Part shown: one piece after another, positions 45,298 through 58,400 of the stretch
How the letters are laid out: every line of letters starts with the position of its first letter
Numbering within the stretch: position 1 is the first letter of the stretch
Origin: Takakia lepidozioides
Taxonomy: Eukaryota; Streptophyta; Takakiopsida; Takakiales; Takakiaceae
Length of the DNA: 64,000 bases
Assembly: GCA_030704615.1 (NCBI GenBank)
Contig: CM060731.1
Span: 16,926,001 to 16,990,000, forward strand
Direction: 5' to 3'
The notes under the pieces: model-generated
What the model saw: only the letters and a program-made list of their open reading frames with translations
The model's database searches: none
Told to the model about the DNA's origin: nothing
Made by a program: the position numbers and the translations under genes

Positions 45298-46483
45298 TTC
45301 TCTTCCCAGGCTGAATTTGTGGAAGTAGGACAAGTTTGACCAGTTAGAGGAACCCTGCATTGCCGGAAACCATGTTGGTATTTCCGTTCTTGTGTTTGTA
45401 AATTTATATGGCGGAGGCCATTGCCTGCCATCTAAGAAAAACACAAAGCAAAGAGAAAAGCTTGGTAGTTCTATATAATGCTTGATTGTCAAAGAAGTGT
45501 TGAAGCGGACGCAGTGCTCGCTCAACCCATTATTCTACATTGCAATTTCTTCGACCACACTTGCTCACCCTAGCCTAGGGAGCTGCATGTATTACAGATG
45601 CTCGCAACCATCAAGAAGCCTTTGAATCCTTTTGATGAGATTATATCGAATGAGTGCCAATGCCAGGGAAACATAATCTAATGTCTAAGAGATTGCATTT
45701 GCAGCCATCAATAGTCTTCCATCAACAAAGGAACTAACTGATATCATACAACAGCAGTCTGGTAGTATGAAACATGCTCATATGCTTCAACATTTCTGGT
45801 CTGAGCAACCCAATGGCCAGCAAACAACACCCCCCCCCCCCCCCCCCCCTTGAAGTTACTGTGATTAGCATCACTAGGTTGTCTCTCAACAGAATTGGAA
45901 CAACCTTCTTTGAGGTTTCTCCAACATCCCTCAGGATTTGCTCGCTTTGATGGATGCCTGTGAAGAAGAATCCGTGGGTGTCAGGGGGGATCCTCGACTG
46001 TGCAGAGGAGCAGAGGGATGGGGATGTGCTAGTAATGAGGGCAAGCAGTGTTGCTGCAAGGGTGCTGATGCCTTGCAGACCCAGCAGCAATCTGTAGATG
46101 TATATGCCTGAGCATGCGCTTTCTCATCTCTTCCACCACCGTCTCTGCATCTCTTGGGTTCCACATTAGCTTGGTTACGAATTAGCTAGTGTAAGCCTGC
46201 TCGATTGTTCTGGAGACACCCTTTGGGTGATGCCCATCTGCTGTATACTCTTATTTCTCGGAGTTAGATTTTGTTCAGAGCGAATCCTCAGTGCTCTGAG
46301 AGATGATGGAATTGCAAGCTTCGTCATTAAGTGGCCAGACCTGTGGGTGCCAGAAGAGGCAGTCGCTTTGAACAAATTCAGTTGGCCGTGTTGGGCAGTG
46401 GATTATATGTCAACAGTAGGAGCAGGGTAGGTATGTCGGTGAGAGGAAGATTTAACTCAGTTGAGTTACGAGAGAGGAACAGA
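45298..46483. other. VPS13-ALA2 intergenic region
   Basis: About 1.2 kb between two co-oriented genes, presumably the VPS13 3' UTR followed by the ALA2 promoter and leader. It contains a C20 run at 45830-45849. A 118-residue minus-strand open frame (45734-46090) is not supported as a gene. Confidence 0.5.
45830..45849. repeat. C20 homopolymer
   Basis: Twenty consecutive C bases between VPS13 and ALA2; the length is uncertain in any assembly. Confidence 0.85.
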
Positions 46484-49400
46484 ATGAAGCGATTAGTGTA
46501 TGTCAATGACAGTGATCTCACGTCTGGCCTCTACTGCGACAATAAAATTTCGAATACTAAATACAACCTTCTCAATTTCATTCCAAAAAATCTTTGGGAG
46601 CAATTCAGGTGCTTTCTCCTGCTTCCCCCTGATTAGTGGTTTCTGCCGAGTCTCTGCCTCATTAGTTCTATGTAGATCGCAGAGGAAAAAAATACGGATG
46701 CTTTGAAAAGTGTATCTTCATGCTCTGGTTAGATTACGTGGATCCATCTCTATGTATTTTCTTCTTGTTCCTAGGTGGTTTTCTCAAGTAGTTTGTATGT
46801 GCACGCGATGGATCAGTCGATGTAGAAAGAATGAAATACAGAAGAAAACTTAGAGATTGATTGGCATTACTTGCGTGAGCTTACAGTCTGTTCCTGATTC
46901 ATGTGTGTCGTGTCTTGCAAAACAAGTATGCTGCTTGTTGTGAAATTTTTGATGAAGTTGTGCTACTCAAGAAACCCTGAATTTGTTTGTGGGGTGGATG
47001 GGCGATATGTTGTGACAGTCGGTTTATGAACAAATATTTTCTGCTTATTGCATGTCTGCAATTATGGCCACTTATCACACCAGTCAGCCCAGCAAGCACA
47101 TGGGGTCCTCTACTCGCGATATTTGCAGTTTCTGCATCCAGAGAGGCCTGGGATGACTACTGTCGCTACTGCCTGGACACAATAGCGAATGAGAGGAACG
47201 TTTGGGTTGTGAAGAAAGGTGTTAAGACTCGCGTATGAGACCTTTCCATCTTTCTCCCCAGAACAGTATCTTTGTGTGAAAATGTTTTCTTAGTCCTTAC
47301 GAGGTTTCCCACTTCTGTTCTGAGTAGGTGCAAATTGTTCTCATTTCAAAATGCTGGAAGATTAGAATTATGGTCTGGACTGTGACCTAGCTTCCAGACA
47401 GCTTATGGCAGTGAATTTGGCCTACCCAGCGAGGGGCCTCAGGCACACGTAATGTGCTGTTCGACATAGGGTATGAATTACTGAATGGCAGGGCACTAGA
47501 CTGGATGCAGATCCAAGCACAGGAGATCCAAGTGGGTGATGTTGTATGGCTGCGCGAAAATGATGAAGTGCCATGTGATCTGGTGCTTCTGGGCACTTCA
47601 GAAGCTCCTGGTCTGTGCTATGTTCAAGTGTGTGTTCCCTCTCAGCCCAATTTAGTGGTGTACAGTGTTGCATTCTCAAGCATTTAGGACTGATTGGTAG
47701 GATTGGCTATGGGATTGGGTTATCTTCTATATTCCTCTGGACAATTTCGTCTGGGGGAAAATCGATATAACTAGATGTCAGGTGGTGGCTTGGTCTTCTC
47801 CAGGTGATTCTGATGTATCTAGTAATCTGGCTCCCCAATCATGCGGTTGGTGGTCAGAAACCAGGAGCCAAATAGGGTTAAGAGTTTTAGCGGATACTAA
47901 TGCATTTACAACTATATAGCATTATGATTTAATTCAACTATTCCCTACAATCTATGGGAGGGCTGACAAACAGCAGATATCAGGAGTAGTGATTTTCTCC
48001 TGTATGTTTTGTTGGAGGTGTCAAGGCTATAGCCCTTGCACGGCACTCTGAGAATAGAAAGGGACGGGTAGCTCAGTGGTAGAGCACCCCACCGGAATGG
48101 GGGAGGTCCTAGGTTCAATCCCTAGCCCGACCATACGCCAGTGGTTTTCCAACATGGTATCAGAGTCAAGGTTGGGGCGGTGGTCAGAATGGGTGGGCAT
48201 CAGCTATAAGGGCTATGCCTTGAGGGGGAGTGTTGGAGGTGTCAAGGCTATAGCCCTTGCGAGGGGACGAGAAATTGTCAGGACATGCGGGTTCAGTCCA
48301 AGTCTTGGCTCCATCCATATTAACATACTTACTGGTTCCTGATTTGTTGATGATCGTTGACCAGTGCCCTAATGTCTCCATCAAACAGCTGTGCAAATGT
48401 TAGGTCTGTAGAATGGCTTATGGCTGCCATATTCATCGAGAGCTATGCCTATTGTGCAGTCAAAAAAGTGCTGTGAACTCAAACGTGGCAAATCTAATCT
48501 AGAGACCTCCTACCAAACTCAAGATGTTCTGGACTAATCAGACGATTCTGGTTTGTCTGTTTAGACAGCTGCAATGGATGGGGAGACAGACCTAAAAACA
48601 AGAACAGTGCCTCCTCCTTGCACTGGGCTCACCAATGAACTGCTCCATAAAATCAAGGTTAGTTTCTTCGATACTCGTCAAACCACTGTTGGCATATGAG
48701 AAGAGGGAGAGAATGTACTCATAAGACGTTGTTCACCGTAGCCTTGTGGCCATAGACCCTGCGCCCAGTTTGGGCGGAACAAAAGGGAATAGACACTAGC
48801 TTTGTGAGGGACTCACTCCGGTAGTGGGACTTACCTTGGTATAAATATTTAGTTTCGGCTTTCCAGATATCCTCTAGAAAGTCCTCCACACAAGCATCAA
48901 TCTGCTTTGTCAGAGCTGCCCAGCAAGTAGACCCCAACATGGCCAGGGCTTTAGGCTCAAACTCCAGATTTTCAAAGTTGGTGAATAGAGGTGCAGGAAC
49001 AAGGTGTACCTGAAGAGGGTCACTCTCTGGTGAATACCCCCCTGGATGATGTATCAGAAAATGGATATAGTCTTCAGGTTACCCGCACTTTGGGCCAGTA
49101 CAATCTCCTTTTCCTCTCTGCATCAGTTTTCTGTTCAAATGTAGGCTCCCTGCCTTGAGTTAAAATTTCAGTCTAGTACCAAGGGTAGGTAAGGCCATAC
49201 TTAATGTCCTCACCCCTGCCACAGACTGGAAACAGGTTCAGAGAAGTTTTATGAAGTTTTCAGAGAACTTTATTTTCATCAGACAGTCGGAGAGAGAGAG
49301 AGAGAAGGAAACTTCATAACAGCTGGCCTGCAAGCCCAAGGGATAAAGTAGAAGGATAAGCATAACCACATCTAATGTTCACCAAGAGGCAGTTCCTTGT

Positions 49401-52400
49401 GCAAGTTGCCTGCCAAGCACTCAAAGCTGCAACCTTCAGCCAAAGATTGGCAGTCTCTAAAGAAAGAGTTGCCTTGCTTGCAACATATGTGGGTTTGGCT
49501 TGCTGATGTTTAAATGAAATGTTGAGGTTGCAGGGGGTGATCGAGTGTCCAGAACCTGACAAAGATATTCGGAGGTTCAATGCAAATCTAAGGCTCTTTC
49601 CACCCTTTATTGACAATGATTTTTGTCCCATCTCCATCACGAATACTCTCTTGCAATCTTGCTACTTGCGCAACACAGAGTGGGCCTGTGGTGTTGCTGT
49701 TTATACAGGTCAACTGCCATTCTCATCTTTGCTTTCTGGTTCTCAGCTGCAGCCTCATTTACACTAGTTCTAGCCTCCCCGCCTTTGTACACTGTCTGAC
49801 TTTTCTAGTAGAAGACATTATGTGAGGTGAATTAGCAAGAATTGGTTGACTTGTGTGAACAGTCTATCCTTGGAATATATTGGATGTCATGCTTCTGTCA
49901 AAAACTAACATGGTGCGATGGACTGGTACTGTCAGGCAATGAAACAAAGCTGGGAATGAGCAAAGGATTGGCATCGCCAAAGCTGACTGCGGTGGATGCC
50001 CTGATTGATAAGCTGACGGCCGCCATCTTTGTATTTCAGTTTGTGGTGGTCCTCATTTTGGGTGTGGCAGGCAATGTATGGAGATCGAATGAAGGTGATA
50101 AGGTCAGCACATGCTTCTGCTCTGACTCTCGCAGGATGGGAAGTGGAGAGAGGGTCATTGTAGAAATATTACTGTTTCTCCTTAGCCCTATCCTCTGATT
50201 TTCATGGCAGTCTAACTGTCATGTACAACAGCTGATTAAACTGAGCTCTCTTGAACAAGGTTGTTTGGGCTGAAGAATTTGGACTAAAGGGTTACTCATT
50301 CCTGTTGCAGTTCTCCTCATTAGCAACCAAGCAAGTGTGAGTGTAAGTACCGTTTGCAGCAGCGTGAGCTTATTGTGGTGATTTATGATATGTGCCTATA
50401 GATATGGTATGTGAGCTATCCCAAGTCTGCACCATGGTACGACTTCTTCGTTATTCCACTCCGCTTTGAGCTTCTTTGCTCTATCATGATCCCCATCTCA
50501 ATAAAGGTACAACAGTTTCCCTGTATTTCTGCTGCTCTTAAGTAGGTGGTCTAGTAGCATGTATGATTCTGTCTTCAATCACCATAGAAGCTGTTTACAC
50601 ATAGGTTGGCTCGAGGTTACCACATGACACTTTGAAGGACACTAGTTTCCAATGGAGGGTTGCTGACCTTGTAACCTTGTGCACCTCTCACCAGGGGTCT
50701 GAGTACATTGTCATGAACTGTATAGCTCATGAAAGCTGGTTTGAGGCTGGTAGCTTACCATGTCTCCTCGAAGTCTGGTCTGTCACAGTGGAGGGGGCAT
50801 GTCAAAGGACCTTTCCCACCAACTTCATGTAGAATCAAGCTGTTCTGAAGGCATTGTAAGAGCTAGTTCATGTCAATAGGTGTTATACTGGTGTGGATGA
50901 TGTTTCGCAATATTTGTGTGATCTCTTGACAATGTAGCAGATTGCCTTCAAAGATGAAGGTAAGGAGGATACGACATTGAAGAAGAGTGAGCATGTGAAT
51001 CATGGGTTGGCATGGGTTGCAGGTCTCATTGGACCTGGCAAAAAGCATGTATTCTAAATTCATAGACTGGGACCGGCTAATGTATGATGCTAAGACTGAC
51101 ACTCCAGCAGTTGCCAGCAAGTACGATCCTTGGCCCAACACTTTTCTTAGCAAGACTCCTTGTTACACATATTGTTCATATGTTGGTGCTTCACACGGTG
51201 TCCATCTCCAATAATTTACCCCTAGAACACTGCAATCCTGTTCTGTTCATATATTATTTGTTCATTGACCTGCATTGTAGAACTGCATGTGAGTCAAATC
51301 ATGTCTATCATGCAGTGGAGGTAGAATGAGAGTGGTAACCATAACTGAATGCAAACTTTTGGTTCCAAGTGAAGTTGCTGGGGATGCTGGCTATTTGGGA
51401 CACCTGCTGCCTACATATATTGTGTTCCATAAGCCTGCTATCTCTTTAGAATGTCTGGGCTGATTGTGAAAAATGAGAACATGCTTCAGTAACATGCAGC
51501 GAATGGGCAGGGAAGCAGTCCTAGGAAGTAGTACCTTGGCTGGAAATACCTGTTCAGGAAGCTGGTTTGTGGAAAGGAAGGTATATAACCGGAGTGGCCC
51601 TGTGCTTGAGCTTCTCTAGGAAGTAATTGTTTGTTACAAAGGTATATGAGTTTTTCCCAATATTATGGGGGTGAACATTCACCGAGTTTGATATTTGTGT
51701 GGTGCAAAAGAAGTCGGAAATGAGGTAATCTGAGAACTTAAGCGGCTGCGATAGGTGCAGGGCTGAATAGTCTGTCCTGTCCAAACTATGTAATCTGTCA
51801 GAATGTGGATGGCAAACTGGGGCTTACAACACCTGACCATCATCTATAGTACCAGCTTATGTCTATTTCTGAAGCATGTATAGTGCCTCTGCCAACTACC
51901 TTTCCTTCAATTAGCAGTTTTGTCACTGCCATAGCCTATGTGCTCTCATTAGTGTGCAGTGGTGAATTTGCAGTACAGGAATCAGTGAAGATTTGGGGCA
52001 AATAGAGTATGTCCTCACAGACAAGACGGGTACTCTTACTGAGAATGTGATGGTCTTCAAGAGGTGTTGCATCAAAGGTGTATCTTATGGCACTGTCACA
52101 GGCGAGGCTCTCTCAGGTTGTCCAAATGTTGTGGTTTCTAGCACTTTTTGTACTACTTGCATGTCAGTGTTCCCTATGGTGTGAATCTCTCTTTGGAGGA
52201 ATGCGTGTGCCTTTGCCCTGATACTTTATTTCCTGTGTCTTCTTTTTTATTCTGGTTCCCACATGCAGACACTCATACAGAAGCCAGAAAATGGATGTCC
52301 TTCAAGTTGTACCCTGGTTAACAAGAAAGAGAAAGAGATGGGGCAGCAAGGTGGGAAGAGGTGGGGGAAGAGAAAGAGGGAGAGGTTCTCTCACCCAGAA

Positions 52401-55400
52401 CAATCTGATTGACTTTTTTGCTTCCCCTTCCCCTTGGAATGAAAGGGAAGCCTAGAAGGAAAGAAAGAGACAAGGGAGGGTTCTCTGTAAAAACTTTTAA
52501 ACATGAAACTTTTCCATAATCTAAACAATGTCTTTGATTATGCAGATTCTGCATTGACTCAGGCTGTAATGGAAAAGGTCCAAGAAGTCATCAAATTTTT
52601 ACTGGTCATGGCGATCTGCAACACAGTTGTGCCTTGTAAAAGGTACTCTCATCCTCATGGTTGACAGACATCACAACCTCATTTGGACTCGTGCACTGAA
52701 ACTTATTATTTGTCGTGGATCAGGGATTGTATCCATCAGTTGACTATATCGGTGCTGTTGTCATTGCTCTGAAATAGTATAGTTGCTGCCTCTGACTGCA
52801 ATTGCCCTTGAAGAACTTTACAACCTTTTGTACGTCACAAGCAACCTAAATGTGCAAATTTTTTTGCATGTTGTCAATGAATCTGCCATCTCTGTCGTAT
52901 TGAAGTACAGGTAGTGCCACACATTCTGGAGGGTCAGCTGAGATACTCGGAGCAACATGGCCCTGTGTCAGAGATGCAAGCATTAGATTTTTCAAACCAC
53001 GTTACCATAGACCCTGCACCCAGTCTGGAAAGCAGAGAGATGAGGATGTATCCGTTGAGCTCTGCTTGCTGGACGTTTGTTGGCATATATCCCTTGGACA
53101 GACTGAGAGAAGGATGGGAGATTAGTGGAGTGATAAACCAAAAGAAAGGGATCGCTGCAATTGTGGGGCTCTGTGAAATATAGATTGACTCCAGGGCTTT
53201 GCCAAATTCTGTCAAGAAAGCTCTCTACCATCCTATCATGGGTTTCCCTCAGCAAAGCCAGGAGCTGGAATCCTGTAGGGCCATGTGACTAGAGAGGGGA
53301 TGGGACACAGTGGAAGTGACATACCAACTTTTGTTACAGGAGGGCTTTGGCTTCTGTGGCCGGTAGCCTACAGTTCAATGCACGTACATATTGCACGTTT
53401 TGACATGGTTTAAGACTTGGAACTTTCAACTTGTGGTCATCAGTCTGAAGATGCCATTCTTAAATCCAATGCCCAGTGCTAATGGGAAGTTCAAATGTCT
53501 ATTCGGGTTGGGCTGAGTAATGTTTGCTGTAATGTTGTCATGTATGTATTTCCATTGATTTCTTTTAAGTTCTGTTAAACCGTGTAAAGTATTTGGGCAT
53601 CTGACTTGGAGTGGAATGGACGAGTAGTGCAAATGGGGCACTGGTATACAAGGCACAGTCACAGGATGAAGAGGCACTAGTCCAGGCCGCTGCCCGACTG
53701 CGAATGGTGTTGTGCACCAAAACTGGCTCGCTTCTTGGTAGGTTTTCTCCATTCTGTCACTCTCTTTCGGATTATTTTGAACAATAAAATGCAGAGAGGA
53801 AGAGGAGATTGCAATCGCCCGATGTGCAGGCAACCTGAAGACAATATCCATTTCCTGATACATTGTCCGGGGTGTTCTCACCAGAGAGTGACCCTCTTCA
53901 GGACAATCAAGAACATTGTCTCAGCACCTCTGTTCACCAACTTTCTAAATCGTGAGGCTGTGCCTGGAGCCCTGGCCCTGTTGGGGTCTAACTTTTGGGC
54001 TAGTCACACACAGCAGATTGATGCTTGTGTGAAGGGCTTCCTAATTGTTTGTATCAAGGTAAGTCATACTACCGGAGTGAGCCCCTCACAAAGGTAGTTT
54101 CTGGTCCCTTTTGTTCCGCCCAAACTGGGCTCGGGGTCTATGGCCACAAGGCTATGGCAAACAAGACTTATGAGTACAGCTTTCAGGTTATTTGTCTCTA
54201 TCAAGGTAAGTCACACTACTGGGGTGATCCCCTCACAAAGGTAGTATCTGTTCCTTTTTGTGCCGCCCAAACTGGGCGCGGGGTCTATGGCCACAAGGCT
54301 ACGGCAAGCTACGTCTTATGAGTACATTCTTTCAGGTGATTGTAGGTGGTGGCGAATGGGCTCTGCATGCTGTGGATCTCAGTGTGAGGGTAATGGAGGG
54401 GATTTTTCTACACCTATTGCATATGTGTTGGCGTCTAGCTGAGACTGTGGTATGGGTGTGGAACCTAAACACTATGTGACTGTTGTCATGCAGAAGTAAG
54501 TTTGTTAGGAAAGGTGCTGGAGTACGAGATTCTGGATGTGTTGGAGTTTACATCAGATCGCAAGCGCATGTCAGTGGTGGTGCGGGATTGTGACACAGGA
54601 ACATTGCAGCTACTCACCAAAGGCGCTGATGAATCCATCTTTCCCCTCGTAAGCTCCGGTATGTGAGTAGTCCTGAGTGTACACTTTTCCTCCTCTATTA
54701 CAACAACTTGGTTGACGTTAATGGTCAAAACAACGCTTTCCATGAGTTTTGTTCTTCGATTTAGCCATTGTTCACTTATGGAGCTAGTCCTTATCCATAA
54801 TGGAATTGAAACTGTTCTTATGCTCATTGTTGACCTTCAGCAAGATGATCCAAGTGATGTAATAACACCCTTCATCTAGTGTTGGGGTCAAATATAGAAA
54901 TGTTCTGTGTAGAGAATCCTGAGAGAGTACAGTGACCTACAAGAGTACGGACAGATGGTGTTCTTATGCAGATCAGGAGGTGAGACCCATTGCAGAAACA
55001 ATTGACCACTACTCTCAGCTGGGGCTGAGGACCCTGTGCCTGGCCTGGCGGGACCTTGATGAGGATGAGTATGCTACCTGGTCCTCTAAGTTCAAGGAGG
55101 CAAACACTTCTCTGATAGAGCGTGAGGTTGGTTTCAATCAACGGGAAAGGGGCATGTGGGTGGTTCTATGTTGCAGTTTTCAATGCGTCTGTCCCTTTGT
55201 AGGAGCTATCTGTTCTCAGATGTCAAGCGAGGTCATTAGATCAATCCACTAGTTCTATATTTGGATCTTGCTGTAGCTAAATTCGGCCCATAAGATTTTT
55301 CCATCACAAGTGCCTAAGTAATTTGTCTGCAGCTTTCCAGCAAATAACTACTGAGATGAGGGCTCATAAATGGAGGGACTGACCAGGTTGTTAGCACCTA

Positions 55401-58400
55401 AGTTGAGGGAAGGAAGTGGAGGGTGGAATTCAAATGGGAAACTGACACAGCAATATCTGTGAAGCTTCATTTTTTTGACAATAGTGAAGTTTGTCACCTG
55501 TGCATGCAGTGGAAGGTAGCTGAAGTGTCCCAACTTCTGGAGAAAAATTTGGAGCTACTTGGTGCAACTGCAATTGAGGACAAGTTGCAGGTTGGGATAT
55601 GAACCCACTATCCCATGCTGTCTGTCTATGCTAATGTTTGGATCACCAATAAGCCAATAGGCTTACTGATTAATTGCTGACTGGAGTAAGGGTGATTAGA
55701 GGTGAGGGCTCATGGCTAGCAGGTTTGTGATAACTCACCTTGAGCATGGGAACCGTGGCCCTTTCGTGAAACTTTCAGATGTTATCTACACGCTTGTGAC
55801 TCTTATCTTGTTCTCACCAAGTAATCTCGTTCTAATCTTGTGATCTTGTTTTGGAAGCTTTCATAGTACAGCACTAGGCTCAGCAAGCCGTGAATGCTTC
55901 TCAGAGATGCACACATAAGAGATGAACCAGCCGCCACTGCAAGGCCAAGTAGTGGTGGTAGAATTCCACCTGCAATCTTAAGTGCCAACTCCACCAGCAC
56001 CATGGGCAGATTTGCAGGTCATCAAGAATTTGAAATTGCCACGGATGTAAAAGAGCACAATGCAGATGCAGTCAAGCAGTGGATATCCAACCTAACTGGC
56101 TTCAGCAAGAGACTGACATTTTTATTATTTCTTATTAAAGCTGATGAGTTATTGCAATGACAACTCACAAGACTGGGGTTTGGTGGTGTTGCAGGACGGG
56201 GTTCCAGAGACAATCTCAACATTGAGAAAGGCAGGAATCAACTTCTGGATGCTGACGGGGGACAAGCACAGGACTGCTGTTCAGATTGCTCTCTCTTGCA
56301 ACTTCATCTTGCCAGGTTTGTCCATTTCCTAGTGCAGGAAGCTGTTTCCTTATTTTCTTCTTCAGTTCTTTTTTCACTCATCATCAGTGTTTGCCTCCCT
56401 GACGAGAGGGGGCATGTATTACAGCTGAGAACCACATTGACACTGGTCCCCAAGATTTTTTTCGGTTTAGGACCTTGACTACCATCTGCAGGGGAAAACC
56501 ATTTAGTTTGCCATTATATCACGGAGGCTGAGCTTGACTGTAAGGCTAAATAAGGCTGGAATCAGACTTTGCCAGTTCACACCAGTGTGTTCATGCCAAT
56601 GGTATAAAAGCATTCTCCTCCAGCAGGATCCAGTTGGGGAATGGGACAAAAAGAAAAAAAAATATTATGTCCACTGTATATGTACTCATAAGACGTTGTT
56701 TGCCGTGTTTATTATGTCCACTGTATATGAAAAGAGTCGTAGTGGGCAGTTCTCATATATGTTCCTGACACAGACTTTGAAAGCAAGTTCCTGCAACCGA
56801 GGCCTATGGGCATCATTGTATGCAATCTTCACTGATCTGCCATTACTGTTACCACCAATAAGAGAGAAGAGGATTATAATGACAGCTATGTGCAGCTGTT
56901 AGCAGTTCTTCAACCTTATTAGCCCAGCCCTTTGGTGACTGGTGCTTCCAATCCATTATACCTGTTTGGATGAGAACGTTACTGCACAAATTAGGACTGG
57001 CATTCTGCTTCACTCCCATTCTGTTCGCATATGGATGGAGGGAATTATAGAAACCTGTACGAGGAGAACAACAGAAGATAGGTAGGTCTTATTGTGGGGG
57101 TTTTTGACCTGGGCATTCTCCGCTATGAAGCACGTTTATTATTTGTAAGTAATCACTTGTTTCCGGGTGGACAAATGCAGGAATCGACTTCTGCATTACA
57201 ATTCATACTGTACATATCATGCAGTGCTAGATAGAGGCTTATCTTTCAAGCTGCCTGTTCCTATGAAAGTTCTACCTCCTTGTCTAAGTTCCTTTTGTTG
57301 GATGTGTCAAGGCTATGGCCCTTGCATGACACTCTGAGAACAGAACGGGATGGGTAGCTCAGTATAGAGCACCCCACCGGAATGGGGGAGGTCCTAGGTT
57401 CAATCCCTAGCCCGACCACACGCCAGTGGTTTTCCAATATGGTATCAGAGCCAAGGTTGTGGCGGTGGTCAGAATGGGTGGGCATTAGCTATAAGGGCTG
57501 CCTTGAGGGGGAGTGTTGGATGTGTCAAGGCTATAGCCCTTGCATGACACTCTGAGAACAGAACGGGATGGGTAGCTCAGTGGTAGAGCACCCCACCGGA
57601 ATGGGGGAGGTCCTAGGTTCAATCCCTAGCCCGACCACACGCCAGTGGTTTTCCAATATGGTATCAGAGCCAAGGTTGTGGCGGTGGTCAGAATGGGTGG
57701 GCATTAGCTATAAGGGCTGCCTTGAGGGGGAGTGTTGGATGTGTCAAGGCTATAGCCCTTGCATGACACTCTGAGAACAGAACGGGATGGGTAGCTCAGT
57801 GGTAGAGCACCCCACCGGAATGGGGGAGGTCCTAGGTTCAATCCCTAGCCCGACCACACGCCAGTGGTTTTCCAACAGGTAGGTTATCAGAAGGCTGTGA
57901 ACCGAGGGTAGTTCTTGACTGTACTAATGCTAGATGCAGTGTAAGGTCCTGTCTATGCTGAAGAGCATATACAGCTACATATAACGGTTGAGTGCGCCTT
58001 GGGCTTCTGCAACAGTAACACTGTTGCCACAACAGACTGGTTAAGGAGCATGACAGAAGGAGTGGGGGTCCTGCAGAACCAGAAGGACAGCTGCTGCAGG
58101 TGCAAGGTCGCACCCCTGATGAGGTGGCAATCAGCTTGGAACGCGTGTTGCGCACCCTGCGTATTACCAGCACAGAGCACAAGGTGACATATTTCAGCCC
58201 TTATTGGTATTTGTCTGTGCAAAAACAGGACAGATCTTTCATTTGTCATTGCAGCTTCTCGTAGGCTCAGCACATTACTTCTTTGTAAGGGAAAGGTGGG
58301 TTCATATGTTTTCAGGATATTGCATTTGCGATCGATGGGTTAGCGCTTGAGATTGCACTGAAATATCATTATGGAGCATTTACAGAGCTAGCAATGCTAT

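Larger units (their letters stand above)
57296..57877 (+). mobile_element. TRIM copy 3: tandem LTR-internal-LTR-internal-LTR array
   Basis: Three LTRs (57296-57439, 57514-57658, 57733-57877) are separated by two internal parts, each with the primer site TGGTATCAGAGCC and a GAGGGGGAG tract. The units are nearly identical, so the array is recent. No 5-bp target-site duplication is seen (CCTTT left, GGTAG right). It lies in ALA2 intron 15, in sense orientation. Confidence 0.9.

Noticed and set aside
45734-46164. Minus-strand open frames between VPS13 and ALA2 as a small secreted-protein gene
   Set aside because: The frame runs through the C20 homopolymer as polyglycine, and no known domain or splice pattern supports it.
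53621-53627. ALA2 exon 11 starting at 53625 after CGAG
   Set aside because: The TAG acceptor at 53625-53627, with the exon starting at 53628, keeps the frame and fits the splice consensus better.
38277-57856. Reading the tRNA-like sequences as functional nuclear tRNA genes
   Set aside because: They sit only inside LTRs, have C33, an anticodon that does not match the arm class, and an acceptor mismatch.
57296-57877. The repeated 219-bp units as a satellite or CRISPR-like array
   Set aside because: Primer site, purine tract and LTR ends in each unit identify them as TRIM units; the genome is eukaryotic.
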